Translations under genes and position numbers: made by a program
Part shown: in pieces, positions 5,945 through 10,712 of the stretch
Layout of the letters: the number at the start of each line of letters is the position of its first letter
How positions within the stretch are numbered: the first letter of the stretch is position 1
The notes under the pieces: generated by a model
Databases searched by the model: none
What the model was told of the DNA's origin: nothing
What the model saw: only the letters and a program-made list of their open reading frames with translations
From: Thermoplasmatota archaeon
GTDB lineage: Archaea > Thermoplasmatota > E2 > DHVEG-1
Length of the DNA stretch: 10,712 bases
Assembly: GCA_030612095.1 (NCBI GenBank)
Contig: JAUWOO010000053.1
Location: 1-10,712 of the forward strand
Direction of reading: 5' to 3'

Positions 5945-6990
5945 TGGAAATTTTGGGGTATTTTATTGATCTAGATGAAACAGTGCATACAATTAAAGAT
6001 AAAGGATACAAGACAGTAGCATTGCAAATTCCAGAGGGATTAAAGGGAAGTACATCAAAAATTGTAGAATTTATAGAAAAAGAAGCAACATGTACCACGA
6101 TAATTTTAGCAGATCCTTGCTTTGGTGCCTGCGACATTGCAAACTATGAGATTAAAAATTTGGGTGTCGAGTTTGTTATACAGATAGGACATACACCCAT
6201 TCCAAATCTAGAAAATATTTTGATTCCTACCACTTTTGTTAACGCTCTTTCATCAAGGGAGGTAGCCCAAGCTGTTGAAAAATCAATACCTCTTTTAGAT
6301 GGTACAAGAATTGGCATTGTTACAACTGCGCAACATCTGCATACATTAGATGACGTAGAGAAAATTTTGCAAAAACATAATTTAGAACCCATTATATCTG
6401 ATGGAGACAAGCGAATATCCAACAAAGGTCAGATTTTAGGATGTAACTTTTCTGCAGGTATGAACATTGTAGATGAAGTAGATTCGTTTTTGTTTATTGG
6501 AAGTGGTAACTTCCATCCAGTCGGCCTTCTCTTAAGTTCCAAAAAACCAGTAATTGCGGCTGATCCATATACTAATTCTGTAAAAAAACAGGAATTAGAA
6601 GATTTAAAAGACACAATCCTGAGACAGAGATACGGAGCCATTGCCAACTCACAAAATGCTAAAAAATTTGGGATACTCATCGGTATGAAAAAAGGTCAAC
6701 AACGGGTAGAACTGACACATAAAATTAAAGATATGCTTGATTCTGTTAATAAAAAATCATTACTTATAGCAATGGAAAATTTTTCACCCACTTCACTGCA
6801 GGGATTTAGAGATATTGATTGTTTCATCTCTACATCGTGCCCAAGGATTGCAATTGATGATTATCTGCAGTACAAGACACCGATTTTAACACCGGCAGAA
6901 TTAGAAATCGTTCTTGGCATAAGAAAATGGGAAGATTACATATTTGATCAGATAGGGGAATTAAAAGTGGACCTGAAAAAGCCCGCATAA
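5944..6990 (+). CDS. dph2: 2-(3-amino-3-carboxypropyl)histidine synthase (diphthamide synthesis, archaeal Dph2)
   Basis: Transfers the 3-amino-3-carboxypropyl group of S-adenosylmethionine to a histidine of elongation factor 2, the first step of diphthamide synthesis, by a non-classical radical-SAM mechanism; the archaeal enzyme is a homodimer. The 348-residue length is normal. The three cluster cysteines, one per domain, are visible as Cys59 in DPCFGACD, Cys167 in LGCNFS and Cys299 in TSCPRIAIDD (Pyrococcus 59/163/287). Other typical segments are ALQIPEGL (26-33), GHTPIP (82-87) and FIGSGNFHP (184-192). A 1-base stop/start overlap with the kinase gene indicates an operon. The later amidation enzyme Dph6 and methyltransferase Dph5 are not in the window. 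A 21-codon frame overlaps the space after its stop. Confidence 0.95.
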   Translation: MEILGYFIDLDETVHTIKDKGYKTVALQIPEGLKGSTSKIVEFIEKEATCTTIILADPCFGACDIANYEIKNLGVEFVIQIGHTPIPNLENILIPTTFVNALSSREVAQAVEKSIPLLDGTRIGIVTTAQHLHTLDDVEKILQKHNLEPIISDGDKRISNKGQILGCNFSAGMNIVDEVDSFLFIGSGNFHPVGLLLSSKKPVIAADPYTNSVKKQELEDLKDTILRQRYGAIANSQNAKKFGILIGMKKGQQRVELTHKIKDMLDSVNKKSLLIAMENFSPTSLQGFRDIDCFISTSCPRIAIDDYLQYKTPILTPAELEIVLGIRKWEDYIFDQIGELKVDLKKPA

Positions 6991-7052
6991 TTGTATCGGA
7001 ACAAGATTTGGGACGAATGGTTTTTGATAGCTTCTTACAATTAGAAAAACTG

Positions 7053-7068
7053 ATCTTAGAATTAAGAT
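7053..7068. terminator. Hairpin between the convergent dph2 and HNH genes
   Basis: ATCTTA and TAAGAT pair perfectly over six bases around a GAAT loop, about 63 bases after the dph2 stop and just beyond the HNH stop. It is symmetrical and could act for either transcript, although no long T run follows on either strand. Confidence 0.3.
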
Positions 7069-7078
7069 TGAGAAAGAT

Positions 7079-7336
7079 CTAACCTACCCATTTACCAGTT
7101 ATTCGCTTATGTATCGTATGACACATGTGATGTTCTTCTTGGCTTCCAAAAACCATTAGATTAACCGGATCATTATTCAGTTTATCTCCGTTAATATGGT
7201 GGACTACTTCCCCTGGTCTTAACTTTCTGCCAAGTTTCTTCTCCATTACCCACCTATGAACAAATCTCCGAGAATCGAGGAATTTTCTGTATCCATTTTT
7301 ATCGATGTATGTTCTAGGATTTGGATTGTACGGCAT
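7079..7336 (-). CDS. Small free-standing HNH endonuclease
   Basis: An 85-residue protein of the HNH nuclease family, whose members cut DNA through a metal-bound His-Asn-His site. The core is in residues 41-73: GEVVHHINGDKLNNDPVNLMVF, then EEHH. His46/His47 give the first His of the motif, Asn59 (PVNL) the middle Asn, and His69/His70 the last His; Asp51 and Asn55 are also conserved. The N-terminal part, with YIDKNGYRKF and FVHRWVMEKKLG, is the usual lead-in of phage-type HNH proteins in which the nuclease stands alone. No DNA-binding domain is added. ATG 7336 is preceded by a strong TATA box. Such genes are often mobile or phage-derived; here it lies between dph2 and tRNA-Ile with no other phage gene. 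Its stop overlaps that of the short plus-strand frame 7017-7082. Confidence 0.85.
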   Translation of the reverse strand: MPYNPNPRTYIDKNGYRKFLDSRRFVHRWVMEKKLGRKLRPGEVVHHINGDKLNNDPVNLMVFGSQEEHHMCHTIHKRITGKWVG

Positions 7337-7365
7337 CTCATATCGTGTTATTTTCTAACATTTAC

Positions 7366-7375
7366 TATATATAAA
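7366..7375 (-). promoter_or_regulatory. TATA (box A) promoter of the HNH gene
   Basis: On the minus strand TTTATATATA is a near-perfect box A, centred near 7371. A start of transcription about 26 bases on, near 7345, leaves a leader of under ten bases before ATG 7336, so the mRNA would be almost leaderless. Confidence 0.65.
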
Positions 7376-7405
7376 CTTACAGTGTCAAAATGCCAAAATG
7401 GAAAC

Positions 7406-7469
7406 ATGTCCTTGAGACATAGGCCCTATTGAGGTAGGGGGAGCTGAGATTGAGAAAGGCATAACTCCC
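7406..7469. other. Run of three inverted repeats, possible structured RNA
   Basis: ATGTC/GACAT (7406-7410, 7416-7420; loop CTTGA) and CCCTA/TAGGG (7424-7428, 7435-7439; loop TTGAGG) form two adjacent hairpins. GGGAG/CTCCC (7439-7443, 7465-7469) makes a longer-range stem that shares one G with the second. The stretch is more G/C-rich than the nearby spacer and codes for nothing evident. A small RNA or a leader/trailer element is possible; no known RNA family was recognised. Confidence 0.3.
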
Positions 7470-7515
7470 GATTTACTTTTTAGATCTTAATATTTCTTCT
7501 AATGTGATATACTTG

Positions 7516-7547
7516 TTCAACAGAACGCCATTTCTGAGTCTGTTGAA
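7516..7547 (-). terminator. Nine-base-pair hairpin downstream of tRNA-Ile
   Basis: TTCAACAGA (7516-7524) and TCTGTTGAA (7539-7547) pair perfectly around a 14-base loop. It begins 25 bases beyond the 3' end of tRNA-Ile on that strand and could mark its transcript end or a processing site. No T run follows it. Confidence 0.35.
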
Positions 7548-7571
7548 ACCCACGCCTCCTGTTATAAGAAG

Positions 7572-7646
7572 TGGGCCCGAAGAGATTTGAACTCTTGACC
7601 TCCCGGTTATCAGCCGGGTGCTCCAACCAACCTAAGCTACGGGCCC
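7572..7646 (-). tRNA. trnI: tRNA-Ile (anticodon GAT)
   Basis: A 75-base tRNA read on the minus strand. The acceptor stem is GGGCCCG/CGGGCCC with discriminator A (7572). The anticodon stem CCCGG/CCGGG closes the loop CTGATAA, which gives anticodon GAT. The T stem AAGAG/CTCTT holds the loop TTCAAAT. No CCA is encoded and no intron is present. It decodes the isoleucine codons ATC and ATT. A TATA-like box lies about 30 bases upstream. Confidence 0.95.
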
Positions 7647-7670
7647 AGTGAAAGGACGTATTGCAGTTTT

Positions 7671-7680
7671 CCTATAAAAA
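7671..7680 (-). promoter_or_regulatory. TATA (box A) promoter of tRNA-Ile
   Basis: On the minus strand TTTTTATAGG is centred near 7676, about 30 bases before the tRNA 5' end at 7646. This would start transcription a few bases ahead of the mature tRNA, as usual in archaea. Confidence 0.5.
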
Positions 7681-7780
7681 TGCATATGCCAATGTAGTTT
7701 TTTATAATAATTTGTTGTTGCATATTGAAATTAATAATGGATATAGACAGTTTCCAACTAGCCATTACCTTATCTAAAAG

Positions 7781-7788
7781 TATAAATA
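7781..7788 (+). promoter_or_regulatory. TATA (box A) promoter of the C25 peptidase gene
   Basis: TATAAATA would start transcription near 7811 and give a leader of about 29 bases before ATG 7840. A second A/T stretch at 7818-7827 is too close to the start codon to serve. Confidence 0.45.
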
Positions 7789-7839
7789 ATATTATGACCA
7801 TTATTTAGAACTACAAGTTTATTAAATGATGGCATAGTT

Positions 7840-9735
7840 ATGAAAAATGATTATTTATCAATAATTATAATTTTGCTTCTTATTTTTCCTAGCTTAAATG
7901 TTGTAGCTCTTAGTCTTGAAGAACCTAGTAATATGAAACTTTTTCAAATTGAGGAGGTAACTTGTTTTTCTGAATTAAAATATAAATCGGAAGGAGAATA
8001 TATCTCCGTTGATCTTGATGAATCATCAACATTTTTAATGAAGGCTGGAAAACCAATGTTACCTGTTTACACAAAAACATATACTTTTCCCATTGGAACG
8101 AAAATTTTGGATGTTAACGTTACAATTCCTGCCATTACTCAGGAATCCATCTCTAGAAAAATTAAACCTTCACCTGAACCGATACTAAAAAATTCTGTGG
8201 AAAAACCAAACATTAGACATCAATTAGGGGAAAAAAATTTTGAGGACGTAAGTATTTATTCCAGCCCAGATCTCTTTCCGGACAAATGGTACGACTATAA
8301 TATAGGTCGTGGTCTTGATGACGAGGAACCTGCTATTTTCCTTACAATCCGTTTTTATCCTGTACGTTATTCTCCTGCTGAAAACATTCTATTTAGCACA
8401 AACAATGTTGATTTAGAGATAACATATGAGGAACCAGAAGAATCAATAATTTTTTCTGATGATTACGACATGGTGATCATTGCTCCTAGAAAATTTTGTT
8501 TAAAGCTTTTACCTCTCGTCATTCACAAAAATAAAAATGACATATCTACACTCCTAAAGACAACTGAAGGAATATACAACAAATATGATGGCCGAGATAA
8601 TCCGGAGAAAATAAAATATTTTATCAAGTATGCCATTGAGGAATGGGGAGTAAAATATGTTTTACTGGTGGGTGGTTTGAAAGGTCAAAGAAATGACTGG
8701 TATGTCCCCGTTAGGAAAACATGTAATGATGATGGGTGGGAATCAGGTTACATAAGTGATCTTTATTATGCCGATATTTACGATGGCATGAGTAATTTTT
8801 CTAGTTGGGACACCAATGGTAATGATATTTTTGCCGAGTGGTATTATGAGGATGAGTTAAGAGATATTATTGATTATTATCCAGATGTCAATGTTGGCCG
8901 TCTTGCTTGCCGTAATGGAAACGAAGTTAGCATTGCAGTAGATAAAATCATCACCTATGAGAATAGATTAAAACTTCTACCCTGGTATAACAAGATGATA
9001 ATTGCTGCAGGGGATACCTTTCCATCTCCAAATTCCAACTACTATGAGGGGGAGATTGAAACAAATCTTTCAGCAAGTTACATGGATACTGCAGGATTTA
9101 CGATAGAAAAACTTTGGGCATCAGAGGGCACTCTCAGAAATCATAAGATTATTAGGACAATTAGAAAAGGTGCAGCATTTGTACATTTTGCTGGACATGG
9201 GAATCCATTTTTTTGGGGAACTCATCCACCTAACGATTATGATACGTGGATTAATGGTCTTAGAAATTTTCAGATGGATGATTTAAGAAATGGTTATAAG
9301 CTTCCCGTTGTAGTAGTTGGCGGATGTCATAATAGTCAGTTCAATGTGACCCTATTAAACATCTTTAAAGGATTTAAAAATGAGGGGTTAAACTATCTTA
9401 ATTATACGTTTTGGTTTATGGATTGGGTTCCTGAATGCTGGGCATGGAAAATGATAAGTACCAGAAATGGAGGCGCTATTGCTACAATAGGAAACACTGG
9501 TCTTGGATATGGATATGGGGGTGAAGCCACTCTAAATGGTCTGGGTGGATGGATTGAGCCACGATTTTTCTATAATGTTGGGATACAAGAGAAAACACAA
9601 CTTGGCCAAGTCCATAGTAAAACAATAAGTGATTTTATTGATAATTTTGATGTAAATGATAAATATGGACAGATAGAACGGAAAACAATTGAACAGTGGG
9701 TTCTACTTGGAGATCCAAGTTTAAATATAAATTGA
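7840..9735 (+). CDS. Secreted gingipain-like cysteine peptidase, family C25
   Basis: A 631-residue predicted extracellular endopeptidase. The N-terminus (residues 1-24), with KNDY then a hydrophobic run to about 23, is a Sec-type signal peptide; no twin arginines. Residues 30 to about 200 fit a C25 propeptide, with GKPMLPVYTKTYTFPIG (70-86), and residues 205-630 the peptidase domain: YVLLVGG (273-279), WDTNGND (323-329), VGRLACR (352-358), the catalytic His453 in HFAGHG and Cys496 in GGCHNSQ, and a closing LLGDPSLNI (622-630) typical of the family. Both catalytic residues are present, so it should be active. There is no C-terminal membrane helix, Ig-like or sorting domain, so it is probably released after secretion. 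C25 enzymes prefer Arg or Lys before the cut; specificity is not readable here. A role in using environmental protein is likely. It stands alone. Confidence 0.93.
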   Translation: MKNDYLSIIIILLLIFPSLNVVALSLEEPSNMKLFQIEEVTCFSELKYKSEGEYISVDLDESSTFLMKAGKPMLPVYTKTYTFPIGTKILDVNVTIPAITQESISRKIKPSPEPILKNSVEKPNIRHQLGEKNFEDVSIYSSPDLFPDKWYDYNIGRGLDDEEPAIFLTIRFYPVRYSPAENILFSTNNVDLEITYEEPEESIIFSDDYDMVIIAPRKFCLKLLPLVIHKNKNDISTLLKTTEGIYNKYDGRDNPEKIKYFIKYAIEEWGVKYVLLVGGLKGQRNDWYVPVRKTCNDDGWESGYISDLYYADIYDGMSNFSSWDTNGNDIFAEWYYEDELRDIIDYYPDVNVGRLACRNGNEVSIAVDKIITYENRLKLLPWYNKMIIAAGDTFPSPNSNYYEGEIETNLSASYMDTAGFTIEKLWASEGTLRNHKIIRTIRKGAAFVHFAGHGNPFFWGTHPPNDYDTWINGLRNFQMDDLRNGYKLPVVVVGGCHNSQFNVTLLNIFKGFKNEGLNYLNYTFWFMDWVPECWAWKMISTRNGGAIATIGNTGLGYGYGGEATLNGLGGWIEPRFFYNVGIQEKTQLGQVHSKTISDFIDNFDVNDKYGQIERKTIEQWVLLGDPSLNIN

Positions 9736-9749
9736 TGGAATTGCTTGAA

Positions 9750-9756
9750 TTTTTTT
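9750..9756 (+). terminator. T-run terminator of the C25 peptidase gene
   Basis: Seven T residues in a row occur 15 bases after the stop at 9735. Archaeal RNA polymerase ends transcription on such runs without needing a hairpin. Confidence 0.5.
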
Positions 9757-9807
9757 GAATGGACACACTATAGTTTCCCTCAATTGGGTGCAACAAAATA
9801 ATCGTAT

Positions 9808-9822
9808 AAAAAATATAAAAAA
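9808..9822 (-). terminator. Double T-run terminator of the SemiSWEET gene
   Basis: On the minus strand two runs of six T separated by ATA lie about 42 bases beyond the SemiSWEET stop, between the two convergent genes. Confidence 0.45.
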
Positions 9823-9863
9823 GTCGACCTATGCGTCAAAATGTATTTTTCTATAAATATTTA

Positions 9864-10124
9864 TCACGAATAAATTTTTTTCATGAATATAAGAGTTAAA
9901 CAACATCCTACGCCGAAAATATTGGCCACAATTACTGCCAAAGCACCTAAGAATAACCCATAGATAAACCACAAAGTCATGCCAGCCGTTAAAACAATAG
10001 GCATAAGGTAAGAAACATCTTCAAGTTTTTTTGTCCGATATCCTCTGACCAATTGAGGTATAAACCCCGCTGAGGTTACAGCCCCTGCAACTAATCCAAA
10101 GAGTTCTAATGCCGTGGAATCCAT
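9864..10124 (-). CDS. SemiSWEET-type (MtN3/PQ-loop) small transporter
   Basis: An 86-residue, three-helix membrane protein. SemiSWEETs work as homodimers that carry sugars down their gradient; the true substrate here is unknown. Family marks: GLVAGAVTSAGFIPQLVRGY (10-29) with the Pro23-Gln24 PQ hinge, TKKLEDVS (31-38), LWFIYG (51-56) and VIVANIFG (64-71). Trp52 and Asn68 stand 16 residues apart, the same spacing as the binding-site Trp48/Asn64 of the Leptospira SemiSWEET, which supports substrate transport rather than another PQ-loop function. ATG 10124 has almost no leader after a good TATA box. It is convergent with the C25 peptidase gene, with T runs for each between them. Lysine or cystine export, as in other PQ-loop proteins, is a less likely alternative. 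Confidence 0.88.
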   Translation of the reverse strand: MDSTALELFGLVAGAVTSAGFIPQLVRGYRTKKLEDVSYLMPIVLTAGMTLWFIYGLFLGALAVIVANIFGVGCCLTLIFMKKIYS

Positions 10125-10150
10125 AGAAACATATCATTCATCTAAAATAG

Positions 10151-10160
10151 CATATTAAAT
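10151..10160 (-). promoter_or_regulatory. TATA (box A) promoter of the SemiSWEET gene
   Basis: On the minus strand ATTTAATATG is centred about 31 bases before ATG 10124. Transcription would start within a few bases of the start codon, again giving a nearly leaderless mRNA; no Shine-Dalgarno site is seen. Confidence 0.5.
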
Positions 10161-10218
10161 CTTTCCAAAAAGGTACGAATAAGTTTTTGTATGAAAATAC
10201 TAATGCACGTTCTTGTTT

Positions 10219-10291
10219 GGGCCCGTAGGGTAGCTTGGCATCCTTGTACCTTGGGGTGGTATAGACTTGAGTTCAAATCTCAGCGGGCCCA
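10219..10291 (+). tRNA. trnP: tRNA-Pro (anticodon GGG by stem pairing)
   Basis: A 73-base tRNA. The acceptor stem is GGGCCCG/CGGGCCC with discriminator A (10291), and no CCA is encoded. The D stem GGGT/ATCC encloses AGCTTGGC. The best anticodon stem, GTACC/GGTAT, closes the loop TTGGGGT, giving GGG; shifting the loop by one base would give TGG but leaves two mismatches, so GGG is preferred. Both read proline. The T arm is TTGAG, TTCAAAT, CTCAG. No intron is seen. Confidence 0.92.
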
Positions 10292-10505
10292 CTGTCATTT
10301 CTCTGAAAAAAATTGTTAGATCGGCTATTTTTGCAGTAATTGAATTATTAATGATTTTTACTTCATTTGTCTTTAAGGTGATCTATAAATGAGCATAGCT
10401 ACAGATAATAGATGGAGAACGCAAAAAGCCCAATTACATATAAAAATAAAAAAAAGAGATTTTATAAAAAAAGAAAAAACGTGTAATGTTTTTCTAACCT
10501 TTTTA
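10292..10505. other. Spacer between tRNA-Pro and the zinc-ribbon gene
   Basis: No gene is firmly supported. A hydrophobic plus-strand frame (about 10303-10392) has no usual start except ATG 10351, and it ends in an ATGA overlap with a frame starting at 10389. That second start has a good ribosome-binding site (AAGGTGATC), but its frame then runs antisense through the zinc-ribbon gene. The rest is A-rich and serves as the zinc-ribbon terminator. Confidence 0.4.
10448..10479 (-). terminator. T-rich terminator of the zinc-ribbon gene
   Basis: On the minus strand, T runs of six, seven and eight bases follow the stop (10506) within about 60 bases. This fits archaeal T-run termination. Confidence 0.5.
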
Positions 10506-10658
10506 TTAAAATCTTTTTGGTTTATGTTTCTGATAACATTCCCTACAATAAACAGGCCTGCTACCATCTGGTTTAAAAGGAACCTCAGTTTCTTTTCCAC
10601 AATCTGCACAAGTAACCTTATGCATTTCTCGCGGTGGTCCTCTATTTTCTCGATACAT
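10506..10658 (-). CDS. CxxC-x17-CxxC zinc-ribbon protein
   Basis: A small protein with one zinc ribbon of the CxxC-x17-CxxC family, widespread in archaea and in candidate-phyla bacteria; its role is unproven, with nucleic-acid binding the usual guess. From ATG 10658 it has 50 residues: a basic lead with REMHKVTC, then Cys17/Cys20 (TCADCG), the family's VPFKPDGSRPVYC and Cys38/Cys41 (YCRECY), and a basic tail KHKPKRF. Exactly 17 residues separate the two CxxC pairs. The frame stays open upstream to the right edge. I choose ATG 10658 because AGAAGGA lies eight bases before it; a TTG at 10694 or an earlier start would add 12 or more basic residues. The tail is followed by T-rich DNA. Confidence 0.85.
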   Translation of the reverse strand: MYRENRGPPREMHKVTCADCGKETEVPFKPDGSRPVYCRECYQKHKPKRF

Positions 10659-10712
10659 TTTCAATTTCCTTCTTATGAACCCATACTTATTCAATGAGTT
10701 CTTGCTCCAAGG

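Noticed and set aside
7441..7456. GAGCTGAGATTGAGAA, which recalls part of a TPP riboswitch
   Set aside because: Only a short stretch is similar; the conserved second half of the THI element is missing and no thiamine gene is nearby.
10303..10392. Hydrophobic 29-codon frame right after tRNA-Pro, suggestive of a tiny membrane protein
   Set aside because: No ATG, GTG or TTG start except ATG 10351, which leaves only 13 residues; it begins almost at the tRNA end. Composition of AT-rich DNA explains the hydrophobicity.
1..10712. CRISPR array, insertion sequence or complete provirus
   Set aside because: No regularly spaced repeats, transposase, integrase, capsid or replication gene is seen. The tRNA fragment and HNH gene alone are not enough to call an element.

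Overview
The window reads as chromosomal DNA from an AT-rich archaeon, probably euryarchaeal and possibly a Thermoplasmata-like or related sediment lineage. The support is an archaeal-type diphthamide synthase (Dph2), CCA-less tRNA genes, TATA-type (box A) promoters about 26-30 bases before several start codons, and Shine-Dalgarno sites of the GGAGGTGATC type. A secreted C25 (gingipain-like) peptidase fits lineages such as Marine Benthic Group D, where such peptidases have been reported. The lineage is inference; no rRNA is present to fix it.

Left part (1-2212). A minus-strand pair holds nadA (quinolinate synthase, an Fe-S enzyme) and a cysteine desulfurase cut by the left edge. They are 10 bases apart, with the second ribosome-binding site overlapping the nadA stop. 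A plus-strand gene for a small membrane-anchored protein of unknown role diverges from them. A 13-base perfect inverted repeat lies in the shared upstream region.

Middle left (2213-4312). This is a gene-poor stretch. It contains a tRNA 3'-end-like fragment (about 2341-2366) with no 5' half nearby, a 66-residue KOW/SH3-like small protein on the minus strand, and about 400 bases with no convincing gene. A DUF401-type integral membrane protein follows.

Centre (4352-7336). A probably leaderless gene encodes a fusion of an APH-like phosphotransferase and a P-loop kinase. Its stop overlaps the start of dph2 (TAATG), so the two are likely translationally coupled. Dph2 starts diphthamide formation on elongation factor 2. 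A small free-standing HNH nuclease gene is convergent with dph2.

Right part (7337-10712). A hairpin-rich spacer precedes tRNA-Ile(GAT) on the minus strand. Then come the secreted C25 peptidase (plus), a SemiSWEET-type transporter (minus), tRNA-Pro (plus) and a CxxC-x17-CxxC zinc-ribbon protein (minus).

Most of the window is housekeeping plus small accessory genes. NadA and Dph2 share the same unusual fold, with three cysteines from three domains holding one [4Fe-4S] cluster; the cysteine desulfurase next to nadA could supply sulfur. No CRISPR array, transposase or complete mobile element is visible. The best candidates for something less ordinary are the kinase-fusion/dph2 coupling, the displaced tRNA fragment and the structured spacer at 7406-7547.
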